Assembly (NCBI GenBank): GCA_029204225.1
Contig: CM055109.1
Span: 18,345,590-18,409,589 of the forward strand
DNA: 64,000 nucleotides
Origin: Diphasiastrum complanatum
Taxonomy: Eukaryota; Streptophyta; Lycopodiopsida; Lycopodiales; Lycopodiaceae
Direction: 5' to 3'
Of the stretch, positions 33,500 to 49,000 are shown piece after piece. The notes under the pieces are model-generated. The model was not told the DNA's origin and did not search any database. It worked only from the letters and a program-made list of their open reading frames with translations. Position numbers and translations under genes: made by a program. Within the stretch, counting starts at the first letter, position 1, and every line of letters starts with the position of its first letter.

Positions 33500-34042
33500 T
33501 CACTTGAAGTGTTCATCAATGCAAGAGTACCACGCTCGGGGTGCTTGCTTCAATCCATATATGGCTTTGTTGAGTTTACAAACCAAATGATCTCTCCCCG
33601 GCTCAAGAAACCCTTGAGGTTGCTCTAAATATATCTCTTCATCCAACACTCTATTAAGAAAAACAAATTTGACGTCCATTTGTCGGATTTTCCAACCATA
33701 GAAAGCAAAAATTGCAATGATAGAATGAATAGTTACCATTTTGGCTACGGGTGCGAAGGTCTCCTCAAAGTCTATACCTTCCTACTGCTCAAAACCTCTT
33801 GCAACTAGTCGTGCCTTGTACTTGTTGAGTTGCCCATCTGCTCCATACTTCGTCTTGTAGATCCACTTACATGTGATAGGTGTCTTACCATCAGGTAGCT
33901 CAACCAAGTCCCATGTTTTGTTCTTCGATATAGCCTCCATTTCTGTTTCCATAACTGCACGCCACTCCTTGTGTTCTTTTGCTTCGTTGAAAGTTTTAGG
34001 TTCTTGAGCCGTTAACATGGATCCCATTAGGACTAGATTCAT
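33500..34042 (-). pseudogene. C4 reverse transcriptase, N-terminal half
   Basis: WRAVMETEMEAISKNKTWDL, CKWIYKTKYGADGQLNKYKA, RLVARGFEQ, a stop, then RQMDVKFVFLNRVLDEEIYL, QPQGF, and KLNKAIYGLKQAPRAWY. Catalytic YVDD would lie beyond the truncation. Copia domain order (integrase before RT) is clear. Confidence 0.85.
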
Positions 34043-34093
34043 CTCTAGGTGAGCTGGAGGTTTTCGATTTCTGCTTGATCTCCTAAGCTCTCC

Positions 34094-35091
34094 CTACTCA
34101 CTTGATTCGAGAGTATCTCCCTTATTAGCATCACCTATTACTGACAAGTACCACTTAGGCACTCTCCTAGGAGTCTCATTATTAACCCTGTCTTTTTCCA
34201 TTGGCTCTTCCATATCGACATCAACTTCTTTCTTCACCTGTACTTTGGCTTTATCATCAAAAAAATCAATTGTCAATTTTATTTGGTCGTTTTGACCCAT
34301 CTCATCAAAAGTAGTATCTCTGGAAATCACGATCTTTTGTGCATTTGTGTCATACATCCTGTATGCCTTGGCTTTTTCACCATATCCAAGGAAAATACAC
34401 TTAACAGCTTTTGCATCCAATTTCTTTCGTTTTTCATCAAGCACATAAGCATAAGCATTACAACTAAATACTCGTAAATGAGAAACATTAGGTTTATTTT
34501 CAGTAAAAGCTTCGTAAGGTGTCTTACCCTCCACGGACTTCATAGGACACCGATTCAAGATATAAGTAGATGTGTTGCATGCTTCTGCCCAAAAAGTATT
34601 TGGCAAACCCTTGCTCTTAAGCATTGCCCTAGCCATCTCCACAATGGATCTGTTTTTTTGTTTTGAAACTCCATTCTGTTGTGGTGAATAGGGTGCAGTA
34701 GTTTGTCTCTTGATTCTCTTATCCTTGCAAAAATCTATAAACTTTGTTAAAAAATACCCACCGCCACCATCTGATCTGAGAGTCTTAATATAACAACCTG
34801 TTTGTTTTTCAACTAGAGCCTTGAACTCTCTAAACTTGGCAAAAGCATCATATTTCTTGCTTATGAGATAAATCCAGATATGTCTATTGTAGTCATCAAT
34901 GAATGTGATGAAATAATAACAGCCACTAATGGACCTAGTGTGTATTGGTCCACACAGATAACTATGAACAAGATAAAAAATGCCATTGGCTCTTCTTGCT
35001 CCACCTTTGGAAAATCTCTCTCTATGTTGTTTTTACAAAATACAACCCTCACAAATTTTTCCTTCAAAAGCAATATCAGGCAATCCAACAA
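34094..35091 (-). pseudogene. C4 integrase
   Basis: 34094-34642 holds EMARAMLKSKGLPNTFWAEA, TSTYILNRCPMKSVEGKTPY, LRVFSCNAYAYV, and KCIFLGYGEKAKAYRM. The preceding 34643-35091 part carries the core in broken frames (PQQNGVSKQKNRSIVEM, where the usual Glu of 'VERKN' region is altered). Ends in an acidic C-terminal tail. Confidence 0.85.
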
Positions 35092-35600
35092 CTACATTAC
35101 CTCTTTTAAGGATTTGCAAGCTTTGAGCACTAATATGACCAAACCTTTGATGTGAAAGGTCACTTCGACTATCAACAGTGCTTACCATAGCTTGAGTAAA
35201 AGATCTTGCATTCAATTTGTAGAGTCGATTCCCTTTTACTCTAGCTCCTGTAGCAATCACTTTGTAGTGATTCTTGATGTCCTTGACGAGACATTTGTCA
35301 CTGTCAAACTCAACCTTGAGTTGTTGATCAGCCATCGTCCCAACAGATAGTAGATTGTTAGCTAACCCAGGTACATATTGCACATTGCTTATCTACTTTA
35401 TCTTCCCGCTAGCTAACTTCACGTACCACTCCAACTCCTTTAAAAGATAGCAATTGGCCAACGGCTTGTTCGACTCTATCACCATTGTGAGTTTCTTTGA
35501 GTTCTGAAAACCGATCTTTCATTGAATTCATATGTTTGGATGCACGACTATCAATGTACCAGGTATCTTTGGCTCCATCACTTGTCATTTATACTGTAAT
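35033..35600 (-). pseudogene. C4 protease and GAG-pre-integrase
   Basis: Protease block DTWYIDSRASKHM near 35541-35565 has DSR in place of the catalytic DSG. The GAG-pre-integrase region is open at 35033-35383: MQYVPGLANNLLSVGTMADQ, DLSHQRFGHISAQSLQILKR and ICEGC. Several stops between. Confidence 0.85.
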
Positions 35601-35619
35601 GAACAAGTTTGAACTCTCA

Positions 35620-36205
35620 CCTGTATCATCTTCATCATATTGATGTTGATCAGCATAGTTGTCTTCATAATAATAGTCATCAAATTGATGTTGATCAACA
35701 TAATTGCCCACTTGCCATTTGCCTTTTCTTTGTTCTATCTCCTTCTGTTTCTTGAAGCATTCACGCTCCCAGTGGCTAGGTTTGTTGCAGTACCTACAAT
35801 TTTCGGGTTAATTTTGCCTGGAATAGTCGCGTCCTTGACCTCGGCCTTGATTCCAATTGTCTCCATTTGGGCCATCATTGGATTGTTCTTGAAATTGTTG
35901 GAACGATCCACAATTTGAGTTTCCACCTCTTGATTGGTGTCTTCCACGACCAAATCTGCCACCACGTTCTCTGACTGCAAGAGCTTGATCAAATCCCCTG
36001 TTGCGATGACTCAAGTTCTCTTGACGTTGTTCTTCCTGCAAAAGCAATCCACCTAACTCTTCATAGGTTGAAATATTTTCCCGTGTAGTTATACTTGTCA
36101 CAAACATCTAGTGTGACTCACTCAAACTATTCAATGTCAACTGCACGATCTTGCGATCCTGAACTCGCTCTCCAACTGTTGCTAATTGGTCACGAATCTC
36201 AAACA
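35620..36205 (-). pseudogene. C4 gag, C-terminal part with zinc knuckle
   Basis: QDRKIVQLTLNSLSE, TYEELGGLLLQEEQRQENLS (UBN2-type gag end), a Gly/Arg/Gln-rich stretch, then CRYCNKPSHWEREC, an intact CX2CX4HX4C knuckle. Frames shift near 36110 and 35815. Confidence 0.85.
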
Positions 36206-36644
36206 GAGATCAATATTGTGAAAAATATGAAGTCTCAAAACTCTAAATGGCAGTACTAGACACTGTCTGGTATGATTTGCAGTACTCCAAACAAACAGAT
36301 GAGAGATTTCTTGGCACAACTCTCTAACAAATGGCACATTTCACAAAGACTAAAAAATATTGTAAAACTTTTCCTACTCAATAGATTTTCAATCTCTCTG
36401 ATGCTGCCCTAGTGCCTTGTCAGCCAACCCTAGCTTTTATTCTAGGAGTAAACATATTGAGCTGAAGTATCATATGTCAGAAACAAAGTTCTCGACAAAG
36501 AGGTCAAATTGTAGTACTATCGAAACGAGGCCACCCAGATTATTTCAATTTCGCATGAAGGCATGGGTGGTGGTCATTTCACATCCGACATTACAGTTTG
36601 CAAGATCTTGTAATCAGGAAGCTAGTGGCCAACAATACATAAGG
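36206..36644. other. Unassigned
   Basis: No domain recognised. It lies between truncated copia C4 and a gypsy integrase fragment and may be LTR material. Confidence 0.35.
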
Positions 36645-36925
36645 ATACGGATGAATACTTGAGAAAGTGCGACGTGTGCCAGAGAGCTAGAATACTGACA
36701 AGATTGAACTATGATCTTCTACATCCAGTCCTAGCTCAAGCACCATTCGAAAAATGGAGATTGGACTATATCGGTCCAATTCATCCTGCTGCAAGAAGTT
36801 CACAAGCCCGATATATTATTGTGGCTATGGACTATCTCACCAAGTGGGTAGAAGCCAAGGCAGTGCGAACAACTGACGCTCGAGCAACCGCCAAGTTCCT
36901 ATACAACGTCATCAACAGTTGTGAA
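36645..36925 (+). pseudogene. Ty3/gypsy integrase fragment
   Basis: KCDVCQRARILT (end of the HHCC zinc domain), PFEKWRLDYIGPIHPAARSS (first catalytic Asp) and YIIVAMDYLTKWVEAKAVRT. This is a Ty3/gypsy integrase of a type different from G1 and G2. It stops after KFLYNVI, where minus-strand copia gag begins. Confidence 0.85.
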
Positions 36926-37272
36926 TGCATTGTCATTCTTGTCACCATCTTTAGATAATTCCGTGACATTTGTCTTTTCTCCTTTGTGCTTTCCTTTGAG
37001 ATTAAACCAGCAATCGTATGCTGAATGTCCCTTTTTCTTGCAATGAGTGCAAGGTATAGTCGGATTAAACCATCATTTATCTATTGTATGCCCCGACTTG
37101 TGACAATGATCACATGTAAAAGTATCTTTGTCGTTGTCACCCTTCGTTGAAGACTTCATTTGAGTCTTATCAATCTTGGGCTTATTATTATTCTTCTTCT
37201 TCTTCCTTGCAAAAAGGGCCTTCTCCTATTCTCCATTTGTTTCTCCTTCATCTCTCATCAATATTTCGACTG

Positions 37273-37525
37273 CTACAAGATTGACTGCTCTTTTGAATGT
37301 CATCTTTGGTACACTTGAGATGAGCATTCTCAGTGGCTGATAAGATGAGGATAATGATTTCATAAAGTACATCAGCTACTGGGGTGCTAGGACTTAATTG
37401 CTACAAGATTGACTGCTCTTTCGAATGTCATCTCTGGTAAACTCAAGATGAGCATTATCAGTGGCTGATAAGATGAGGATAATGATTTCATAAAGTACAG
37501 CAGCTGCTGGGGTGCTGGGGTTTGA
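37273..37525 (-). repeat. 126-bp tandem duplication in C6 gag
   Basis: Copies 37273-37399 and 37400-37525 both start gctacaagattgactgctct and end near gctggggtgct. They differ at roughly ten positions. Confidence 0.85.
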
Positions 37526-37784
37526 TGCTCTTGTCCAAATGCAAATAGTTGCGTGAAGATCGTCTTGATCTTTTCTACATGTTGATCCAGCTCGTTTCCA
37601 TCTCATCGCAAGCTTTGTAGCTGATTATGGAGGTGCATAATTGATGCAGCTGTCCTCACTTCATACTTTTGCTTCATCTTTTCCTACGCTTTTTGCGACT
37701 ACTTTGGAAGTCTTCAATCTGCACGAGGATGTCATTTATGGAGGATATAATGATCACCATTGCGCACTCATCCTTCCTTACCCA

Positions 37785-38003
<219 letters not shown>

Positions 38004-38133
38004 TTTGGCTCTGTGAGATCAATCACTGACCATATCCCTTCGCCCTTTAGAAGTGTCTTTATCTTGAACTTCCATATGCGGTAGTTTGCACCATCAAGAT
38101 TGATCGTGATCTTTGCTTGAATTGTAGTAGCCA

Positions 38134-41084
<2,951 letters not shown>

Positions 41085-41140
<56 letters not shown>
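41085..41140. repeat. (GA)n microsatellite, 56 bp
   Basis: Pure GA on the plus strand in unassigned sequence. No LINE end block next to it. Confidence 0.97.
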
Positions 41141-41143
<3 letters not shown>

Positions 41144-42240
41144 GTTTTTTTAATACCATGAAGGCAGAGGAAGAGTGTTGTGGAACTTGTCCAACCCCTT
41201 AGAGAGTGATATACAAGCTATTTTTTATGCTAATGAATCTAACTGCTTTCCATATGATTGCTACCCTTGCCTTCCCCTCCAAACATCTTGCTTTTAAGTT
41301 TCATGTACTAATAGAATGCTCAATCATGGAAGTCTTTGAACTGGGTGCAACAAAAAAATTACATGGAACCAGAAATGGAGAACTAATGTCTATGTTATGA
41401 AATCAAACACTCTTATGGTACTTTTGATTAAGCCAAAAACATTCATAAGATGTTTGTCTTTTATATTTGTTGTGTTTTGTTTGGTTGGAAATGGTGAACT
41501 CAATTACACCTTTTTCCAACACATCCCTTGAACAACCAATAGTTCAAAAGGTTATCAAACTATCAAATGTCTACAAGCGCTGAAACGAACTACAAATTGT
41601 CAAGCGATTCTATCGAGTTTGAAGCTTGGGAGATATAAAATGTCATGCTCAACCATAGGCAACATTACAAGAGTTAAAATACGTAGTTAATTGATAGTTT
41701 AGCATAAACCTTTGTTGTAATGGCATTCGTAGACCCCTTAAGTTATCTTTTGATTCCCATTAGTGGAATACAAATATAGAACGAAAATCAAAAGAAAGTA
41801 TGAGACGAAAAAGATATAGAAATAGAGAGAGTTGTAAGAGCGTCAGGCTGCTATTTGGCATTGCATTGTCGACTCACTCTGATAAAAGAAAATACAAATG
41901 ATGTTTTGTTCTTCCACCACTGTTATTTGGCGTTGTATGTATTATCGTTGCATTGTCTGTGATTCGTATTAGAGTCATCTGAATATGTGCACAGCACAGT
42001 GACAAATAGCACAGTAGCAGCAGAAAGCCATACTTCGAAAAAATACACGCAAATGAGTATGACAGAGATGTGGAGGACGTGAAAGTAACCGATAGTTCGT
42101 AACTTCTTCAAATTTGTTTCTGCTTGAACTGTACGTTTTCCAGCGTTTCTGATATCTAGCATCCCGCAATGTATCATCAAGCATCACTCAATGTATTATC
42201 AAGAAGTACGAAGATCGTGGCCAGCAGCACCTGTTTTTTA
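41141..42240. other. Unassigned
   Basis: No supported feature. Confidence 0.5.
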
Positions 42241-42330
42241 TTTTAGAAAAAACGTTCCGACCCAGTACATTCCGGAATGTACGGAACGGAACATTCCGAC
42301 CCATTTTGCTCGGAACGGGCTTCTAAGCAC
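42241..42330. repeat. Palindromic hAT-like terminus, GGAAC/TTCC type
   Basis: Perfect 18-bp palindrome GTACATTCCGGAATGTAC (42265-42282), flanked by repeated GGAACG/CGTTCC and 'GACCCA…TGGGTC'-like inverted sequence. The style matches hAT end regions seen elsewhere in the window, but no second end or target duplication is found. Confidence 0.4.
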
Positions 42331-43031
42331 CATGGATATCAGAAAAAACATGTGAATTAGCTATTTATGTGACTTTTTTGCAAATTTTTCTTGCATGTTC
42401 ACGAGTTTGATCAAAATAAATAAAAGTAAGCAATGAATATTCTTATGCAAAGCAGATGTGACTATCTTGAGACTATACAGAGCATTATGAATCCCAAATT
42501 TGATCATGCAAACAACAGTCCCAGAATGCATCATGCAAGCCCATGAAGTAACGACATAGTTGATTGTGAAAAATCAGTAGCTGTCCTTTGTCAAGATAAT
42601 CTTATGGCTCTAGAATAAAGCTCAATAAATTTCCTTAACCACGCTATCATCACTGGAAAATTGGTTTACTGACTTACAGAAATGGGTCAAAAAAATAGAC
42701 TCCGCAGGATCACCTTCCAGAAGCCTTGTTTTCGGGTTGAATGTCTATCTTCAGTCAAAATTAACATTCAAGAGTCCATGATTCAAACTTTTAGAGTGGG
42801 GGATTTACCATAAACCCATTGAGCACAGCTAAGAGGATGAATCACCAGCTCTGACTTTGTATCTGCGACACAAGATCCAGTTTGACAACAAAAGGCAGCC
42901 ATAATTTTGAATCCCATACTTCAACAACTTGTGCTCTGAGCTTTATGGCTGAGTAGACAAATTTCATGGATTCCTCCAGTTCTTTGGAATCAATATCTCA
43001 AGCAATCACTCCAATATAGCATGCACTTGGC
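42331..43031 (-). other. 3' flank of CHLD
   Basis: Directly downstream of the CHLD stop; expected to hold its 3' untranslated region. No poly(A) site can be fixed. Confidence 0.4.
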
Positions 43032-46000
43032 TCAACTGCTCTTCAATGCTGCAAGAGCTTCCTTTGTTGCATTTGAAACCACAACATCAGATGCATTTGG
43101 GAGGTAGTAATACTTTCCTGCACCAGCATAAACGATGCCACTAGTTATCCAATTTGAAGCATACTATTCCATAACAGGCGATGCTTGTTTCAGGTAAGAA
43201 CAATAAGTACAGACAATTGATAAGAAAAGGGAGTTAGACCAAAAAACTGGCATCACAACTACTTACCAATTTCAAATCAGACAATTAATAAGACGAAGGA
43301 GATCTTAAAAAGATAGAATTCACAATCAGTTAATGATATCAAATTGGCAGTATCTGTACGCAAACACTATGCCACTACAACCATCCCCACAAATGGATCA
43401 TAGTCTTTATAAATTTATGTAAAAGGAAAGTAATGACCTCTGGAAGTACAGTTCTCGAAGCTCATGATTTCGAAAGCCTACACCAGGAACTTGCATTAGG
43501 AAATAGAATATTTTGATTTTTGAAACAGTCAGACGCTGGCTGTCTAATAATGTTTTGGATATTTAATGTTTGTCCTATGCTTCGTCATGCTTCTTATGCA
43601 TTACCTATTTTGCAAAATCGATTCGATCTTGTATAGGAGAGCAAACGGACCAAAACATTTAGACTAGGCAGAAACTGCTAATTCTGAGCTTACATTCTTT
43701 CGACACTAGCTTCTGTTGCAAAGCCAAACCCTCCAGAATGTCCGTTGATCTTCCAAGACTAGATTTACCTATTTTGAGCTCAATAGCTGCAAGAGCATTC
43801 ACTGCCCATAGAACATCATAAATACTGCCTCAAATACCTACTACATCAACTTTGCTGAGGATATAGACTTTGTGCCATTTGGGAGTGGTTAAATCTCAAC
43901 TAATGGTCCACAGTTCTTCTCATACCTCAAATCAGCACAGTCGTTTCCAGATTCCCTCTAGCGTATGCCCAGTTGAAAACAAAGGATCAAGTGGCATCAT
44001 AACGATGAACAAGAGCACAGAGGACATTTCAACACAATGACTGGGCTAACAATGGACGTGTGTGTTTCATAAAAGTAAGAGCTTGTGCTATCAGTCAAGC
44101 CAGTGTTGTGTCCAGACTCCATACATGTATGGATGCCAATTCATACATCCACCCATACGGCCATGTACAGGATATAACATCTGTTGTTTGTACAACGAGC
44201 CTGCATAGTAAACTTTCCAGACAGTCAAAGGGTGGAGGCTGGAGCAGGAGAGGGAAGTGATGGACTTATAATACTTTTACTTCAAATATCTACAAGGAAA
44301 ACATATCATGACTTCCAGCAAAGCACAAAATCACAAAGACTCAAAACTAGAATACAACTTTTACGAGACAAGAAGCTAATGCCAATATTTACATGAATAA
44401 TCCAGCTTCTCTGCTCAGTGAGTGATGAGCCCAGCATCAACAAGCTATACACGCACAGTACGCTCCTGACAAATGCATTCTCCCCAAGTTTCTGAGGCTA
44501 AAATCCTCTCCTGAAACCACAAGAACTGGTCCAGCAATGTGAGCGACATCTTTCAAAGACACAAGGTCAAGGGAGACATCTGGCAGGTGGGCATTTACCC
44601 ATATGACATCCAAGCCCGGGGCCTGACTCAATGGGAAAATAAAAACTTCAGGCCCCTGGTCTAGTTTCCTTCATCACTGCTTGGGATGGCCAGAGAAAGC
44701 AAATAACAGTATTTTGAGAGACCATATACGTAGAGTTTTTTTAGCACACTTTTGTGCGCATGCACACAAAAGTGTGCCTCAAACCCATGCTCACTTACTA
44801 CTAATTTGATGTGAAAGTCGACTTGGTTATGCATCGGGTTTAGAAATGGAAAAAGAGAGAAAATGGCCTAGTAGAGACCCCATATTTTATTCCTTGAAGG
44901 GCTTTGTGAATATTAGAGAGCAAGAAATGACTCCTTTGTGCTAATATTTTGTGTGTAGATACATTTTCTATTGTGTCTTCACTTTTCGTTTTGTCATTTT
45001 TATCTAGAACATATAACTCTTGAGCAATACTCAAACTATGTCACAAAACGGGAGGGATGAGGGTATAGATATATATACTCTCCAAAACCCTAGCCTCCAT
45101 ACGACATGCAAGTTCTCCTTTCAGGAGCATTCCCTTCCATGCATAGCTACAATATGACATCATGTACAACCACTCTTGCACAAGGCAAGGCCTTAACCAA
45201 ATACGGTCCAAGACCTATTTCAGATTAAGGGCTACCTTATGATTTACGCCAAGCCTAATACCAACTACACAAGCTTATGCACATAACAACCTACAACATT
45301 GACTCTATTATCAAAAGTAGGCATTCACCATAAATGATCTACCATGTACAAATCTATTGTACATGCACGTGGCTTGCCGGCTCATCTATTGGGTGTGTTT
45401 AAGTAATCGAATGTAATGTATTACTTAGTGTAGACAAAGGATTGATTACACATTTGAACAAATGTGTTTGTTCAGCTCACTGGCAATAGCTTCTAGACGG
45501 TCAAAGGAATGACTGTTTTGGATAGACAAATGTGCTGTCTTCCTCGTAGGAAGGTCAATCTATTGAAGGGACTGATAGTTTGAGCAGATGAGTGTCTTAT
45601 TTTGCTCCGAAATGATCAAAGGGATGATCATCTTTGGTAGACAAATGTGCTGTTTACCTACTAGGATAGTTGACCTATCAAAGGGCTTGATAGTTTGGGC
45701 AGAAGAGTGTCTTGTTCTGTTTTGATGGTTAAGTGTAATTAAGGTTTAGGACACCCTAAACCATAGTTGGCAATTTTACAGTTAGGGTTTGTGACATAAA
45801 ACGTAAAGAAAATTATCATTCACGCAAAAAGCAGGCATCGATTCTTGAGTGAACCATAGCTTGTCGAAAAGAGAAACTCGAGAACTGTCCAATGATGTCT
45901 TTGCATGTCACATACGCTAATCAAATATGAAGTTACGGCCAGAAGTGCTACTTTTTGGCAGTTAGAATCTAAATGACTTCATAACGCTGGAGCTAGGGAG

Positions 46001-49000
46001 TAGGGCGACCTACATGGAGCACAAGTATTGTTCAAAAGTACATCCTAACCTAGTCATCCTCCCCAAACTACTATATTAGTAGGGTTTGGGGAGGGAGGAT
46101 CATTCACCAAAGTGTTTGCTTGAGTACAAGAATGAGAATTGGGCATTGGAAGGAGGAAAATAATCTCTCAAGGATTCTAGAGCTTTGGGAGAAGGAGAAA
46201 ACCACTATCTTGGAGCTTTGGCATACAACTTGAGAGGAGGGTCGTAGGTGGCGGCCAGATTTGGGGATTATAGTTCTTCTACCTCTCGTGTGTTTCTTCT
46301 CTAATTTCTTTAGATATCCATTGCTTTCTAGATGAACTAGGACAAAACCAAAGCCAAAGGTCAAGACTCGAAATCCAATTTGTCATAGCATACAAGATCC
46401 TGCCTATTTTTACTCTGTCCCTGGCCAACTTCTTAGGTCTCCTCAATATATGTACAATTTCCTGTAAGAAGGCACTTTTATGCTAACTCTAAGCAAATAG
46501 CTAAAGTTCAAATGCTTTGCAAGAAGTTAATGCAAAGAAGCTACTCTAGCAGTTTTCACAAGCTGCCACACAATCTAGTAGTTGAGGTTCACTCTCACAT
46601 GCAAAGTAGATAGATACATGACCATATGACAAAACAAGCCCTTCAGCCTAAATAAGACCTTGGGCAGTTTTTTATAAGAGAGCACCTTTCTTTTGATTTG
46701 GCATGATACCAACTGATCGATGCTTATCAAATGGCTGAAGCAGATAGAAGTTGAAAAACACAAGCGCAAAAAGAGGCACGTGTATTGACCATCAAGCACA
46801 CAATTAACCTCTCTTGGAGACTATAAAGTTAGTACCTCTATTGGAGAATATACAGAAAGGCATAACATGCTTTATCAAAAAATTGTGGTACCTAGATTAC
46901 CTTGTGCAATTCGTGCTATTTCCTTTGCAAATCCTGTAGATATGAATTTGTTTTCAGTGTCAATCACCAGTAATGACATCCCTGCTTTATAAATCTTTCC
47001 AGCAACATCTAGTATCTCGTCCTGTTATGGAAAAGTAAGCACAGCCAAATACAATTAAATTGCATCCACAAAGCACTACTATAAATAAAGAAATCTTTTT
47101 TCACAAACGTATTTTGGCACCTATCCTTTGAGAAAGATAAAGAAAACACCTTCAGCTCTTTCTGAGAGGGTCGTGGTGCATCACGGGCAATTGCATCAGG
47201 ATCCCCATTTGACTTCTTCAAGGAAACATTCGCTCTCCCATCAGTGATTGCTACAATCATCACTCTCCCAACGTCACCACTTTTTTCAGCATTAAGGCCA
47301 ACTCGAACAGCCTGATCAAACTTGAAACTTTGAGTGTCTGAAAAATTTGAACCAAGCTTTACTTTGAATTAAGATATCTGCTGTCAAGCACTGAATTTGA
47401 CTACTTGTCAAAATCTAATATCACATGCAAACTTCCTAAAATTTTAAGGCACCGCACAAGGTGGTTCATTCTAAGCACCGGTATAAAATGTTCAGAAACA
47501 CAAGGTGCTAAGCAATTAGGTCAACAGAATAAAAAGTAACGAGTTTAAATAAAAGATAACAATCTCACAGTAGTCAGTCCATGTGCCAGGGGAGAACCTC
47601 CGCCACAAGGGAGTCTCTCCAAGCGTTTCCTTGCCATGGCTATTGAACGAGAAGGAGGAAGCAGTACTTCAGCTGAGTCACCACGAAATGGAATTATTGA
47701 GACCTGAAAATTGCTGCTCGTCGTCAGATCACTAAGACCAGCTAATTTACTCGACTCCAAGGAGCAGCATCCCTTACTAGGAATATAAAAACTTAAATCA
47801 AATCCTTTGCAACTTGCTACGTTCTAAGAGTTCGATGCATCCCAGAGCATATCATTTTGTACTAAATCAATGCAAAGTGAATTTAACAGCAATTTCAGAG
47901 TGCAGAAATCAATCCTATAGTCATAATGCTTGAATCTGAAACTTCCACAGGTTTAAAATGCTTTACAAATTCAGCATCTAAAAGCCCAAATAAAAAATAA
48001 GATCAGAGAAGATTCTTAACTAGGAACATATAATCTGGTGTTACATTCCGTAACTTTTGTTTTACTACACCAATGTACAACCGGTTATTTGGGAGAGTAT
48101 CACCTGGCAGACATCAATAAAGACTTTACAGTTATACTGCTGGGTAATGCTAGCAATTGACCGGAAGCGTGCTATGTGATGTGCAGAATTGTAGGAACTA
48201 GATAGGCTAATACAAATCACAGACAATGCAACGATTAATCAAATACATACAACACCAAATAACACTGCTGGAAGAACAGAACATCCTTTGTATTTTCTTT
48301 TATCAGAGTGAGTCGACAGTGCGGCACCAAATAGTGGCCCGACGCACCTCTTACACTTCTATCTTTTTCGTCTCTTACTCTCTGTTGATTTCTGTTCTAT
48401 ACTTATATTCCACTAATGGGAATTAAAAGATAACTCAGCTAGTCATTACAAGAGAGGTTTACACTAAACTATCAGCTAACTACGTATTAACTCTTGTAAC
48501 GTTGCCTACGGCTGAGCGTGACATTTTATGTCTCATGACTGCCAAGCTTCGAATTCGACAATTCGAATCGCTCGACAGTTCGTTTCGACATAGTTCGTTT
48601 CAGCGCTTGTAGACATTCGATAATTCGGTAACTATTCGAACTATCGGCTGTCCAGGGGATGGGTCGGAAAAAGCTTTGGTTGAGTTCACCATTTCCAACA
48701 TATACCACAACTGGAAATCTGAATTAGGATGCACCATGAAAAGCTGCTGCTAGCTTGTTTCAAATATTGCATCAACTTTTTGCAACATGAGTAATCGGTC
48801 TTACATGGAACAACATTCTTCACTCCTGCTTGTCGGAAATAGTGAAAGTTTTGTCAGGGAATGGTGACTTCAGTATTGTACAACATGAACAAAGAGAATG
48901 GCACTGACTGATTGAGTTAGCATGAATGACTTGCATAAAAGGTTGGCCACCATATTTTAATGTTAGCAAGTGACACCAGTGAGGCTTCTATGCGTTTGCC

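Larger units (their letters stand above)
33500..36205 (-). mobile_element. Ty1/copia retrotransposon C4, internal part
   Basis: Read leftwards: gag end, knuckle, protease, GAG-pre-integrase, integrase, RT start. It is cut at 36205 on the gag side and at about 33500 inside RT, where it meets C3 head-on. No LTRs. Confidence 0.85.
43118..46900 (-). other. Last intron of CHLD (3.8 kb)
   Basis: It separates codons G|GA of the Gly before KYYYLPN. It contains a perfect hairpin (44744-44777), a 115-bp tandem repeat (45501-45731) and no recognisable coding element. Confidence 0.85.
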
